Below are positions 11,693-22,962 of a stretch of DNA of 64,000 nt, one piece after another (positions within the stretch are counted from its first letter, which is position 1; each line of letters begins with the position of its first letter). A program made the translations under genes and the position numbers. The notes beneath the pieces are model-generated. The model searched no databases and had not been told where the DNA came from. It saw only the letters and a program-made list of their open reading frames with translations. The stretch is taken from assembly GCA_016165875.1 (NCBI GenBank), contig JABBOT010000037.1, forward strand, positions 2,542,001-2,606,000. Direction: 5' to 3'. This DNA is from Acanthopleura granulata. Lineage: Eukaryota; Mollusca; Polyplacophora; Chitonida; Chitonidae.

Positions 11693-11800
11693 TTAATTCC
11701 CCACTCCCCCCTGCTGACCTCCCCCCGCGCCGGTAAGGTGTTGGCCGGTGCTAGTGTTGCCCTCTTCCGGGCTGAAGTTGTATGTTGCTAGGAAGGAACT
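11693..11800 (-). pseudogene. Small gene B, C-terminal part
   Basis: The minus strand encodes a Gly-rich end, GAGGGQQGGVGN, closing on TAA at 11693-11695. The same last seven residues, QQGGVGN, close small gene A at 42032. The upstream boundary is where similarity ends, near 11800. The N-terminal part lies at 12984-13142, so the gene is split by about 1.2 kb of other sequence. Confidence 0.65.
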
Positions 11801-11817
11801 AGAAGTCCGTGATGGTT

Positions 11818-11910
11818 TGTAAACAGACAAACAGGGCGCTTTATTAACCCACCGCATCAGCAAATACAGCAACGGCTACGGACATAGTTTGCTGGAGCGA
11901 TCACGTCATC
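11818..11910 (+). repeat. 93-bp direct repeat, copy 1
   Basis: From tgtaaacagacaaacagggc to cacgtcatc; nearly identical to 12502-12595. The pair brackets 590 bp of unrelated AT-rich DNA inside the split small gene B, which could mean a duplicated target, an LTR-like pair or a local duplication. Confidence 0.7.
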
Positions 11911-12501
11911 AAATGACAGTTTTCATTTTTAATTTAATTGAAAATGTACGAATAAAGATAATGAAATATGCTCAAAAACAATGCCAATGCCTTTTGGTGT
12001 TATTCTCTTATGCGCTTCCATAGATTCACAAGGATATGAGTTTTCTCTTGTCCTGTACTGCTGTAAGTCCTTGTATAATATTCTAAGATCGTTGCCAGTA
12101 TTCCAAAAGCATACACAGCATTCATGTAATATCAGTATGGCATATACGGGCTTCCGTAGATTTTTACTACAAAGAGGTTTTGCCATATATGGAGATATGA
12201 GTTCCATTTACTCTATGATAAATGCTATGCATAAGAAATATTACTACTCTGCTAATAGAGTTCGCTTCTTATAACTTACACGAAAATATTCTCTATCAAG
12301 ATAACAGTTTTTGGTCGGTCCGTTCTACATTTAGGCTTTGCGCAATTAACCCGCGCGACATGTTAACACGCTAGTAGATAGCTCGACCTCTGAACTGACA
12401 TCATCTGAAAATCTCCACTACTCATGACTCGAACTCGACACAAGAATCATCAAAATACGTTCTACAATATTGTTACATAATAATTCAAGGTGTACATTAC
12501 C

Positions 12502-12595
12502 TGTAAACAGACAAACAGGGCCCTTTTATTAACCCACCGCATCAGCAAATACAGCAACGGCTACGGACGTAGTTTGCTGGAGCGATGACGTCATC
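12502..12595 (+). repeat. 93-bp direct repeat, copy 2
   Basis: Partner of 11818-11910 with a few substitutions (for example gggcgc/gggccc, catcacg/catgacg). Confidence 0.7.
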
Positions 12596-12983
12596 CCTGG
12601 TGTCTACTAAAATTATTATTTATACAATATTTATGAACACTGACTAAGGCGAAAACACATATGCTGTTATTTACCTCATTATTATGCACCGCACATGACC
12701 TAACACTAAAAGTGAACCTTCCCTTCTATCAACTTCAGTACTTACACAAATGTAACTCTTCAAAAACGTCCAAAATAAAACAGAACAATTGTCGGAAATG
12801 ACATGTCTATTTCTATGACGGGTTGGCAAGGGAAATAAATCTAGGGGTGTAAGCGATGCAGTTAGAGTCTCTTCCCCTGATCGGCCCATTTACTGTATGT
12901 ACATCTAATATATGTCACACTAGTCCTGTGGCTGCGGCTGGTGTGGTCTTTCATTTGCCACTCAAGCTCCCTCCATTAACTGG

Positions 12984-13142
12984 TCAAACCATAGGGGAAA
13001 CGCCTGCCCCCTCCGTCCGGTAGCTCTCTACCTGTGCGCTACTGATCTCCACTAATTTGTTGTGGATATGGACATTCGCCACGTAGCGATCATACGCATT
13101 TAGGTGTTCTCCGGCTAGCTCTATGATGATGTGGTCTTCCAT
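12984..13142 (-). pseudogene. Small gene B, N-terminal part (Polinton small-gene family A/B)
   Basis: ATG at 13142-13140 opens a 52-codon frame, MEDHIIIELAGEHLNAYDRY then VHIHNKLVEISSAQVESYRTE. It aligns with small gene A at 41748: both share AYDRYxAxVxIHxKL and a spaced SxxxVxxxRxE. After about residue 44 the similarity stops and the frame closes with unrelated residues, because inserted sequence separates it from its conserved C-terminus at 11693-11800. The upstream region matches gene A's promoter, including a TATA box and a GATGGCGCTGCGA motif. Function unknown; no known fold was recognised. Confidence 0.65.
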
Positions 13143-13189
13143 ATTGTCCCGAGTGAGTGAATGGGTCGGTCCTGCTTTAAGGCTGGTGC

Positions 13190-13293
13190 TTTTATATGAT
13201 TCGTGCGGATTCAGTTATTTTTAGAAACTGCGCCAGATAATTAGCGCGGACTGAAGGGAAAACCGTTCCATGCGTCGCAGCGCCATCTGTCGG
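13190..13293 (-). promoter_or_regulatory. Promoter of small gene B: TATA box and CTCF-like motif
   Basis: Minus-strand TATAAAA at 13196-13190 lies 48 bp before the ATG. Further upstream, 13293-13275 reads CCGACAGATGGCGCTGCGA, matching the AGRKGGCGC core known for CTCF. The arrangement equals that of gene A (41608-41706). Binding is inference. Confidence 0.6.
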
Positions 13294-13531
13294 GGATTCA
13301 CCATCTGTAGGGAGTCCCCCATTGGTGACAGCTGTTTTACCATTATGTCAAATTCGCCCCCAGCTGGCATGATGGAAAATCTGCACAAGTTTTGGCAATA
13401 TTTTGGCAATTCCGCACCTCAACCAGCAGTATACTTCAGGACTTCACACCGTCAACTACCATTGACTGACAGACTTACTTTTTTTCCATTATGCCGAGAA
13501 GTAAACAGCCGCAGCAGCAGCAACTGGGGCG

Positions 13532-13582
13532 ATGAATACTGTTTTCGCAGACGGAGAGAGTGGATGCAGAGCCCACGCCTAA
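13532..13582 (+). pseudogene. PC4-like gene of the Polinton, first codons
   Basis: ATG 13532 starts MNTVFADGESG, matching the start of the intact homologue MNTFLSDKEEE (41264). Sixteen codons on, at the CTAA of 13579-13582, piggyBac element 2 begins. The gene resumes at 15829. Confidence 0.6.
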
Positions 13583-15828
13583 CCCTTTCGCAGGCAAATT
13601 TCGGCCCAGAGACATACCCCCACAGGCGGATTAATTCAGTGTTTTTACCGAAAAAGGGTTATTATTCAAAATAATGACACAATGACAATAAATCTGTTAA
13701 TCATTGCCACATATATATTGTTTTCATGTAGGATTAGCATAACAGAACAGTAAAACTGACTGGTCTTACCTGATTTGTGATAATTTGGGAAACATGTCTT
13801 ACACAATCCAACATCACAGTCTTTGCACCAAGTCGTGATACGTGTTCCTTTGAACCCATCACCACGTTTCTCTGCACAAACCAAATATTTCTTCCTTTTT
13901 TTTTTCTGGAATTGTCTCTAAGAAGTGTCTTTCCCTCTTCGTAGCCTGTGGTTGACCAATACTTGGCCTACCAGCTTTCACACGAGGCTCAGCGTAGCCA
14001 CCAATCAGACCCTCAACAACAGAGATAATGAAATCACAATGTGTCTTCGGATTGTTCTTATAGCATATGTATGCGTTTGTCAGAGTTCTGTCAATAAGAT
14101 GGAACACTACTTTACGCCAACACTTCACAGTGCCCAGTTCTGGAGCATAGTGGTCTGTCATCTGATCAGATATATCTACTCCACCCATCCCGCAGTTGTA
14201 CTCAATCACAATGTCCGGAATTGTTTTTACGACATTCCTTCTGGTAGTTTTATCTACAGATGTTGCCGAAGCACTAGTGGAGACAAGCCTAACTTGCTTT
14301 CTGTCTCCCCAACTAACAGCCAAGATCTGTCCTTTTCTCATAGCAGTTAGATCCCCCTTTTTGTTGTTTTTTTCTTCACTTGATCAGGGAGATTACGGCG
14401 ATCACAAAGAAGAGTGCCTGTCACATACATCCCTCTTTTCAGCATCTGTTCAGCCAGTTGAATGCTGGTGTAATAGTTGTCTACCACCAAAAGATGATTC
14501 TTGTTCTCATGTGGAAACATAAGTTTGGCACAAACATCAAAGGGTTGTCCATACTGGCTTTTTTTTGCCCCTGCTTGGTGATACATGGTGTGATGAAGAT
14601 AACCTGTCAACGAGTCACACAGATTGTACTCTTTAGGCCCCCACTGGTGGTGCTTCTTTATTCTGATATAATTGACCAAATTGTGCCTCCCTTTGAATCC
14701 AACAATGGATTCGTCAATTGAAACCATGCGGTTTAGTCTAAATTCACGTGCCCAAGCTGCGTTGAGGTGATCAAGCACGGCTCGAAATTTGTACTGTGGA
14801 TCATAGTTCTGCGTCCCATGAGCAGGTTCCAAGGCACTGTCTGATGCATGGAAGAAGCGCAATATCAATTTGAATGTATTCAGTTTCATTACCTTCCGAA
14901 AGACAGGAGTGTCTTGGGAGTAGTCCGTTGTGTTCCAGTATTGTTCAATGGAATGTTTACGCACCAGGCCCATGTTGAGTACCAGGCCTACGAATGCACG
15001 CAATTGCTCAACAGTCACATCTTTCCAGAGGTGCATTTTGGAATGTTGCTGAAGCACGCCAAGCTTTGCCTTATACCAATGAAAATATTTGTTAGTTTCT
15101 TGAACAAGGAAGTCCCAAAGTGAAGGACCGTTGCCATCAGAATTGAAGAAACGATCAAAGTACTCGATGGGCGTGGCCTCAACTGGCACCCACACAGGGC
15201 CACTGGGGGCAGTAAATTCATTTACTACAGGAGGCCTAACACTCTGCAGGTCTCTAATACGTTGCCACTGCTCTCCACACTCATTATTAGGCGTGTCGGA
15301 TCCACTATCAGATTGACTTTCATTATCAGATAGTGTATGCACGCTTGTATCACTATTGTCAACAACAACATCGTCGATGTTTGACGCAATCTCACCGTCG
15401 GATTCCTCGCCAGAATCGCCAAAATCATTAGGATCCAAGTCACTGCCGCTCTCTGGATAATCTAAATCATCGTCCGAATCATTCAATAAAGTACTAACTT
15501 CATGTAGATTGTATTTACGCTTAGAAACACGACTGGAATGTCTTGTCGCTGCACTCGTGGAAGCCATGTTGTTTACACTTCCTGTCATTTGACCCGGAAC
15601 TAAACTTTTAACTAGGGCTCTAAGGTAGTCCCATGCTTGGCTGACGGCTAAAAATACATTGACGATAACCTGAGAGACAGCCAATGAAAATGTGTGTTAC
15701 TACCTAGGGGATTCCCCCAGTCAGCCAATGAGAGTAGACTTTATAAAACAGGTTTGCCAATCCGACAAAAATGTCGCTTTGCCTGCCGGCCAGTTGACGA
15801 CATTAATGTCGCTCCGTCTGCGAATGGG
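13583..15828 (-). mobile_element. piggyBac element 2, inserted in the PC4-like gene
   Basis: Ends are CCCTTTCGCAGGC (13583-13595) and, inverted, CCCATTCGCAGAC (15828-15816): 11 of 13 matching. The flanks are CTAA (13579-13582) and CTGA (15829-15832). The intact PC4-like copy has a single CTAA at the equivalent point (minus strand, 41212-41209), so the target was CTAA rather than TTAA, with one copy since mutated. Length 2246 bp; transposase on the minus strand. Confidence 0.8.
13740..15569 (-). pseudogene. piggyBac transposase 2, full length with two frameshifts
   Basis: Probable start is the Met of MASTSAATRHSSRVSKRKYN (15569), since residues before it look like leader. The N-terminus is acidic; the core has all three catalytic Asp contexts: VSIDESIVGFKGR, LVVDNYYTSIQL and GMGGVDISDQM. 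A Cys/His finger follows (TTWCKDCDVGLCKTCFPNYH, about 13790-13850). Two breaks, near 14345 and near 13895, both fall in A-runs (KKKTTK and KKKRKK codons), suggesting simple slippage indels. Otherwise it is close to intact, so the insertion is relatively young. Confidence 0.85.
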
Positions 15829-16232
15829 CTGAGAAGCAGATTAAACTCTCTCGGTCGGACAAGAAGATTTCATTAAAAACTCATGATATCGATATCCCCA
15901 ATGGATATCGAATTCAAGTTGGTGAAGATAAAATTACCTTTGCCGAACGTATCAACCAACCTTACGAGCGCAGTAATAGCCATTTCAGCGGATGCCTGGG
16001 AGGAGTTTGAAAGCCTCCTTCAATCAGAAGCCCACCGAAGAGTAATGGGTCCTATACCAGCTAGTGAAGGCGATGATGAGATTAGCGTACCGTCAGAACA
16101 GCTGTTTCGCCTGAGTAATGACGTTTTCTTCAGTTTGTCAACAGATAAGAATCCGCAAACTGGGGAGCGCTGGTGGTATTTGAATATTAAAGAATGGATG
16201 CAATACAGCAAGCAGGGAAAGTATTATCCTAA
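15829..16232 (+). pseudogene. PC4-like gene of the Polinton, middle part
   Basis: Resumes right after piggyBac 2 with IKLSRSDKKISLKTHDIDIP, collinear with the intact protein at 40338-41264. A frame slip occurs near 15975 (YERS to IAISADAWEEFESLL). It then reads NPQTGERWWYLNIKEWMQYS, the PC4-like core, and stops matching at KYYP (16232), where the AGCT-rich sequence of the next element starts. Confidence 0.7.
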
Positions 16233-16239
16233 GGCTTTG

Positions 16240-16440
16240 GCCAGATGATAAGCTGCGCTGTAGCCGCGCTTTGAGCTAGCGGTAAGAGAGCTGTTGAGCT
16301 GCGAGCAGTGGGTGACCACACCAAAAGCGGCGATCGCTGGCAGTTAGCTAGCGAATTGCTAGCTGAGAAGCTGGTTAAAGCTTGTGTGGCCACAAGAATA
16401 GCTGTGGCAGCTAGATGTAAGCTAGTCTGCGGCCAGCTGT
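16240..16440. repeat. AGCT-rich segment at the edge of the Harbinger-like insertion
   Basis: Twelve AGCT tetranucleotides lie between 16251 and 16438, several as GCTAGC or AAGCT; under one would be expected. It starts where PC4-like homology ends and precedes the Harbinger N-terminal exon, so it may be a transposon subterminal array. Confidence 0.5.
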
Positions 16441-16788
16441 GCATTTTGTTGTATCGGTATCCAGCCACAAGACAACGAAAATCGCAGCGAGAAGGTATCT
16501 CCTACTTTCTGAGTTCTCTGAACCATCGCCATATATACGGCGAGGAATTCTTTTTGGTAAGAGGGAATACTGGGTCCATCCCATTAATACTCAACAGAGT
16601 GTATATGGAGAATATCACCATTTAATTCCCGAACTGAAACAAGATGAAGAGAGATTTCACTCCTACTTCAGAATGCTACCAACCACTTTCGCAACGCTGC
16701 TAGACCTGGTTAAACCTCAACTTTGTAAACAAGACATTGGCTTCAGGCGACCAATATCAGCAGAAGAACGCTTTACATTGACACTGCG
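16439..16788 (+). CDS. PIF/Harbinger transposase, N-terminal exon
   Basis: The exon encodes RREYWVHPIN-like sequence (GKREYWVHPINTQQSVYGEY, then ELKQDEERFHSYFRMLPTTF and RRPISAEERFTLTLR), the conserved start of Harbinger/HARBI1-type nucleases. It ends on a GTAAGT donor (16789). The DDE core that should follow was not found on this strand; a C-terminal Harbinger segment lies on the opposite strand at 20872-21084. The true start is uncertain. Confidence 0.7.
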
Positions 16789-16799
16789 GTAAGTGTTGT

Positions 16800-17530
16800 G
16801 TAACTTACATTTGTTATAAAGATCATACAAACACATTGTGATTTTGTGTCCTCCACCACATTAATTTGTTTTCATCAATTTAACTATCAGAGCAACAATA
16901 AATATGTATACAAACTTCATATATATAAACTACACCAAAACAAACACACCCACCACACAATCATAGCGGGGATAGTTCGGACAATTTTTTTCAAGTGGCG
17001 CCAGTGCACACTGTTTTCTTGTAATAACACAATGTATCTTAATACTCAAATCTAATTAATAGGCACATTTTAGTAAATAACATTTAATATATTGCTGTAA
17101 TATCATTACGAAGGAACTATGAACTATCAAAAGAAAACCAGGAGTTTTTAACAAATTAATTTTTGGTTGACACGCAAAATAGTAATCGTTTTGCGGTAGT
17201 GTGTGTTTTGTCATCTATACTGTTACTCAAATTGGCACATTCAGAACTAATCAAACCAGTGTACAGTGGGTTTTAAAGGGGTTCTCCGAACCATCCCGGC
17301 TGTCCCCTAAATCAAACAAAGAAAAACATGGTATTTCTTTTTTATTTGTCATTGTAACTTTCAATGAAACCTTTATTAATCGTAATGAAATGTTAGAACT
17401 TTGATCACATGTCAATTATATTTCTACACTTATATCAACAACTTCACTATATGAAAAGAAAGCACCACTGTACATTTTTCTCTGTAGGTTTGGGAACTAG
17501 TATGCACAGCCTAATCTGTCCAATTTTGCC
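16800..17530. other. Non-coding stretch after the Harbinger exon
   Basis: AT-rich with no recognised exon; presumably intron or decayed transposon interior. Confidence 0.35.
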
Positions 17531-17532
17531 AT

Positions 17533-17880
17533 TTAGCGAGTAGGACAGCGACAGTTAGGGCAACAGTTGGAAAGTCGGTTGTTCTTCTTGTTGAATTTTC
17601 TCTTGGATAGATGCGTGGTAAGTTCCCTGAACTGTTCTCGTCTAAATAGCATCGGCTGGGAACTGCAGTTGGTAGAAGGTGGTGGCCCATTTCGCTGAAG
17701 TTGTTTCAGCACAGCATCGTGCACAATTCTGTTGATGTCATTTTTGACTTGCATTATCAGATATGGGTCTGTCACTTTCCGCAAATCACATTTCAAACCG
17801 TTGCAGAATGTTCCCCACTCATCCATCGGTTCCTTGCACTCTTCGGCAGCCAGGACTTTCTTTAACTCTTTGACTACGGA
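17533..17880 (-). CDS. BESS/MADF-like accessory protein fragment
   Basis: Reads DEWGTFCNGLKCDLRKVTDP followed by IMQVKNDINRIVHDAVLKQL, the pattern of a C-terminal BESS-like protein-interaction motif in MADF/Myb-like proteins. Such a protein is the second gene of many Harbinger elements, which fits its neighbour at 16.4-16.8 kb. It ends in a Cys/Arg-rich tail. Confidence 0.45.
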   Translation of the reverse strand, partial: SVVKELKKVLAAEECKEPMDEWGTFCNGLKCDLRKVTDPYLIMQVKNDINRIVHDAVLKQLQRNGPPPSTNCSSQPMLFRREQFRELTTHLSKRKFNKKNNRLSNCCPNCRCPTR

Positions 17881-18414
17881 ATATTTTTATGGTCTGGACG
17901 GAATAAATGTAGTCTGATTTTATATTTCGCAACATCTTATCGATGTAAACTAAATTTACCCCGCCAATGAATAGCTGGATATATAAAAGTATACATTTTT
18001 GAAATCCTTGTTAAATTCTCTTTTCAAATAAACCACAATGAAGATTCAAATGAATTCTGACTTTCTTATATTTTGACCTCAATATCACAAAATAAAAAAA
18101 TGGTCAACATTTATGAAACGACTTCCATCAAACATTTGGTGAATGACTGAATAATGCAAGAACAACCTTTTGTCTCATCTTATTCAACATGGGGCTCAAT
18201 TGCAGGGATACTTGGAGTGAACTAACAGTATGAGGATAGCCCTCTATTTACCAAGTTTTACAAAAAAACTCATGTATACTTGAGGTTACATATACATGTA
18301 CACTTGTAAGTTTGAAAGTATTGTCACAACCTGTCATACTGTGGGGTATTTATGATATATATCATAAGTACAAACTGCACAACAATGGCAGAAAGATAAT
18401 AATGGCTCATAAAA

Positions 18415-20205
18415 TTATTCTGCTGTGTGAAATTTCTGAAAACAGTCTTTGGGATGGAGATGAGGGGTCCCGGTACAACCAGAGCTCACAAAGTTTGTGC
18501 GCTTTCGTTTGACTGGTGTGCTGCACACAACACAGTTTCTGTCCACTGGAAGATAACTAACAAGATGCTTTACGTCCTTGTATCTTTCAAGTGGATTGGA
18601 TACTCTGGGGCGACCGACATGTGGCAGAACATCACTGGGTGGCATGATTGTTGCAGCTTTTTCAACAAGTTTTGTAAGAAGCTGTCGTTTGAACTGTTGC
18701 AAGCTTGTTTTTCGAGATCCCTCGGCTCGTGTCAGACAGTAGAGAATGTAGGCATTGCACTGGCGTACTTCCAGCAGCCACATAAATACACGTTTCCACC
18801 ATTTATGGGTCTTTCTGTTGAACTGGCTATAATAAGTAATGCATTGATCTACTCGATCACAGCCATTCATACAAGAATTGTATTCGTGTACTACAGTTGG
18901 TTTCTCCACGTTTTCACCACGTCTTAGTGTCACTGAAGTTGTTCCCACTGTGGCCTTAGTTGAGACAAGTATACATGGCTTTTTAGCCTTTTTGTCCCCC
19001 CATGCAACACACAGAATTCCACCATCTCTACTGCGATAGGATTTTGATTGTCGGTGATCAAGCCTCAGAGTTTTGAGCTCAGGGGGGAAGTACTTCCTGT
19101 TCAACATCAGGGTTCCTGTGTAATAAGTGTCGCGCTCGGATAAATACTTTATCAGATTGTAAGTGGTATAATACCTGTCAGCAAACACATGGTGGCCATT
19201 GCCAATAGGCCTCAACAGGTATTCAAATACTTTCTCTGCTTGTCCACTTGAAGGATCTAATTCTGGGTTGTACGCGGTTTCTTTCCCAAAGTATACGAGT
19301 AAATTGTAAACTTAACCAGTTGAGCTGTCGCACAATCCATACGTCTTGATATGGCACTTTCTTGGTTTTGCAGCATTATACTGCTTATATTTCCACCGAC
19401 CTTTCCATCCGATGACCATTTCATCAATGGAGAGATTTTCATATGGATAGAATGCTGCCTGAAATTTTGCGACAAGGCTGTTGAGAAATGGCTCTATTTT
19501 TTCTTTGGAAACAGAGTTCACATTGGATGCATGAAGCATAGTGTGGTATATAGCTTCAAATCTGCTACATGGGAACATATCAGCATACCAAGCAGTGTAA
19601 TAAGAGGGAAATGTCGACCAGTAATCTTTCACAGAAGGCCGTTTATCCAAACCCATCGCAATCAGAACCGCCAAAAATTTTAGCAGCTCATGTTTATCAA
19701 CAGGTTTCCAATAATTGTACACGGATCTGCGCCTTGGGGAATTGTTCAGATTTTGTCTATGTTCAGCATATTCATTTGTCATGGAAAGTATGTCTGGGTT
19801 AGCGTTGTCTAAGTGAAAGGCTAAGCAACGAAAGAAGCACAAATGATCATCGTAAGCGCCACTGCTTCCACTCACCGTGTTGTGCAAGCCTTTGTTCTTC
19901 CGCACGTAATCAAGTGCGTGCACTGGGGTATCGATAGGGATGGCACATGGTTTATGCACATAAAACGTAACATTCGTCACACTGTCCACCAACCATTCGG
20001 TATTTGGGCGCTGTGTCCGGGCTGATTCCATTGGGTCGATAGCTGACAAATCAGCGGTAAGTGTTTGTATATCCCCGTAGGTGTGAATATACCGACATTC
20101 TGAAAGTGTTCTTGTATTAGTACTTGGATAGAAATAACGCAATTGGTCTGTATCTCGGTGACATAAAATGAAACCATCAGCTAGGTTGATACGAAAAGCC
20201 GAAGG
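18415..20205 (-). pseudogene. Chimeric frame: polymerase-B N-terminal fragment joined to piggyBac transposase 3
   Basis: On the minus strand, 20205 to about 19805 encodes a fragment (LADGFILCHRDTDQLRYFYP, EWLVDSVTNVTFYV, DDHLCFFRCLAFHL) resembling the region upstream of type-B DNA polymerases of Polinton-like elements. Without a frame change it continues into piggyBac sequence (ILSMTNEYAEHRQ, VDKHELLKFLAVLIAMGL) with the three Asp contexts NLSIDEMVIGWKG, VFADRYYTTYN and MNGCDRVDQC and a Cys-rich end. The only interruption is one TAA at 19312-19314. The junction near 19800 has TTAG, not a clear piggyBac end. Polymerase assignment is from motif recall and is less sure than the piggyBac part. 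Confidence 0.65.
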
Positions 20206-20239
20206 CTAGTCAAGAAACACCAGGTCTAGGTGTGTAGTT

Positions 20240-20650
20240 AAAGGATAGAGTCCCATGATCCGGAAATTATACACATCCTGCAAAGGACGATGATGAAATT
20301 GCTGTTTTCGGATAGTGCCCCAGTGACGTTGGTATATGTCCCGTAATGCCGGGTCTGCAGGTAACTCATCATATGAAGGTGTGATGGAAATCGAAACGAA
20401 TTAGCGCTATTATTGAAGTTATCCCCCGCCGTTCCATTACCGACAGAGGCGGTATGAAATTCACCCTGATCAACCACGCTGCTATCCGACCCCAGCGGGC
20501 TAAACACAGCCTCAGGTAAGGCAGATTGAGTGATATGTAAGGGTAATGAGGAACCCCTGCAGCCCTCAGATCCAGCAGCAGAGTGAACCCCAGACTTTGA
20601 TACTGAAGCAGTTACACGACCTCCAGTCTGTGAAATGGGCTTCACCTGCA
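20240..20650 (-). pseudogene. Polinton polymerase-B region, extreme N-terminal part
   Basis: A Ser/Gly-rich frame (SKSGVHSAAGSEGCRGSSLP) runs to about 20330. In a shifted frame it then reads DIYQRHWGTIRKQQFHHRPL and DVYNFRI, which looks like the conserved entry to the polymerase-B fragment that follows. At least one shift and a TAG (about 20206) separate it from that fragment. Confidence 0.45.
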
Positions 20651-20871
20651 TAACAAAAAAAAAAAAAAAATCATAAAATATCGCAAATTCAGCGTTTCAA
20701 GGGAGTCATATACTCGTACCGCCATATTCCCACTGTATAATAGCTTGCCGTATGCGCATAAAATAAGACACAAAGTGTATACCGCAACAGTTTAACCTAG
20801 AACACAGGTGAGAACTTCGAAATAGCTATGAATCGCCTGGGAATTTCTACCAAGGTGTAACCCAGACCTAG

Positions 20872-21084
20872 TTATTTGACAATGTCACGAAACAACGGAC
20901 CAATGTTGTTGAGCTCCTGGGGTTCTGGCTCAACCCTGTCTCCTCTCTCCATTGCAATATTGTGCAGAATCGCACAACACACTGTAAGTTTCCATACTTT
21001 GTTCGGCGCCATGGGTGATTTGTTATGGAGGTAAGCAAACCTTCGCTTTTCGACGTGCCTCATAACATAACTAAAATAACACAT
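20872..21084 (-). pseudogene. PIF/Harbinger nuclease C-terminal segment
   Basis: Reads EKRRFAYLHNKSPMAPNKVW then LTVCCAILHNIAMERGD; the AC-x-LHN-type motif is the conserved end of the Harbinger DDE nuclease. It lies on the opposite strand from the N-terminal exon at 16.4 kb, so it is another copy or an inverted part. Confidence 0.65.
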
Positions 21085-21621
21085 GTTTTTTTATAGTCAC
21101 GTATTTACATGTATTAGCAACCAATGTCTTTGTGCTCTGTACATGTAACTACACTACTCTATATGTGTATCAGGACTAAAGAAAACAAAACAGACAACAC
21201 TTGTATTTACGTATATATGTTTTATTGTATAAAAAAGGTATATAAATGTTTGTGTGTGTATGTATTATGTGCATGTAGTATATTTTCAGGTTGAAATTTA
21301 TGCATGAATTGGAGAGAATACCATATCGTAGTAAAAAAAATAGACCCAAAACAAAAAAAAATTAGGGATTCCCCTGCTGGGCTTGTCATGCTACGTCATG
21401 GTGTGTGACGTCATGCCTGGTGGGGACTTTATCGTCTGCCACACGTAGCCGTTTGACTGACAGACAGGCTATATATGCATTATGTGCGAGAGCATTCGTG
21501 GAGGTTATGTTTTTACATGTAGGTCAAAGAATTTTCATACAGAAAGGGAGCTCCACCATTCTGAATAACCTTATCTTATCCAAAATGCTGGAACATATCG
21601 CTCCCACTTATTAGAGTAGTC

Positions 21622-22080
21622 ATGGAAAAGCAGCGCAAAGGTTGCCTTGTTAACCATTCCAACCAAACTCGCCATACATGCCTCGAGGAGTGGTGGAGGT
21701 TAGAAAGGAGCCGGGGCCGATGAAGTACTGGAGACGGCGAGGGCCAAACAAGCAGCTTGGCACAAGTTGGGGGAGATTTACGGCCAGATGAAGTTATGGA
21801 GCAGGATATAGGTCTGGACAGCAGGACAGTGCCGTAGCAGAAGTAACAGTGAACCCGGGCGATGGAGAATGGCTAATGGCGACCAAACCATCATCGTTGC
21901 CGATACATCACTGATTTTTTTTTCTTTGGGGAATATGGGGAAGTCGTGATTACCCGGGGAAGGATGAAGACGGCGTGGCTGAGATTGAGTTTCGCCTGCA
22001 CGAAGTTAGAGGAGGCCCAGCGTTAGCCCGTCGCCCGTTCTACCTAACGTATGGTAGGCTGCCAAGCTAGGGTGTACAAA
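21622..22080 (+). pseudogene. Small gene C', near the Polinton right end
   Basis: An ATG at 21622 opens a basic frame (MEKQRKGCLVNHSNQ). In a shifted frame (about 21720-21790) it reads EVLETARAKQAAWHKLGEIY, similar to TARGQKRAAWGRF of small gene C at 42542. It lies at the same position relative to the Polinton terminus as gene C and ends with a stem-loop at 22092-22107. Frame breaks indicate decay. Confidence 0.5.
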
Positions 22081-22091
22081 CCGTTTCCAAA

Positions 22092-22107
22092 CGCTCTTAT
22101 AAGGGCG
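22092..22107 (+). terminator. Histone-type stem-loop after small gene C'
   Basis: CGCTCT-TATA-AGGGCG gives a 6-bp stem with one G-T pair and a 4-nt loop, followed by CCCATT and then gaataaactttc, in the same context as the stem-loop after gene C at 42856. Confidence 0.55.
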
Positions 22108-22962
22108 CCCATTCCCTCGAATAAACTTTCAAATCTTAGCACAATATATGGTTCATGTTTGTCTCGTTCAATGTAAAACAAAATAAAATCAGCCCTCCTG
22201 ACAATCATCCTCGTTAATCGGTTTGCTAGCAATTTACATACATACATGTACATACGTACTGCAAATTATACCAAGTTTTCATCTGCATATAACACTGGCA
22301 TTTACATCCATACTGGAAAAAATTATACATATTACGAGTGTCTATATTTTTTTTTATTTTTTAAATGTATATGCCAACTAAAGTCTGATATTTCACGCTG
22401 TATTCTTTATATTTCTGTACACACAAGTAACCCATTGGTAAGCCCTGTCTCTATATGCACGCATAATCTTGTGTACTGTATGGCCCCACCTTAACTTATA
22501 TATAAAATAACACTACACACTATGCTGTAAATGTATGCTAACAATAGTATAAAAAAATATACATATATATATATATTCACTGTTATTTCTCCATCCATAT
22601 AACTTTCCTTCCCATGCCCAATCCGACGATGATGTCGTTTCAGGCTTGCCATACGGGTAAACTGCTTAGCACAGTTCTTACAACTCTACGTACAGCTGCC
22701 TGATCCATGAACTTCCCGCTTCTGACGATTTAGGGTTCTACGTGTCTTAGTCACACGCGAACACAAATCACAGGTAAATGCCATCACTTAACTTCCTTTC
22801 TCAGTCATCCACTGCAACGTCTTTGCACCAAACATACCAAAAATGACAAACACCGCCAACCTTTTAATGTCATTATCACGTGCACACCGCATGATACAAA
22901 AAACACCTTCACCCAGCTATTAAAATACCGGTACTCGTAACTTTGCACCGTGCCGAGCCCTA

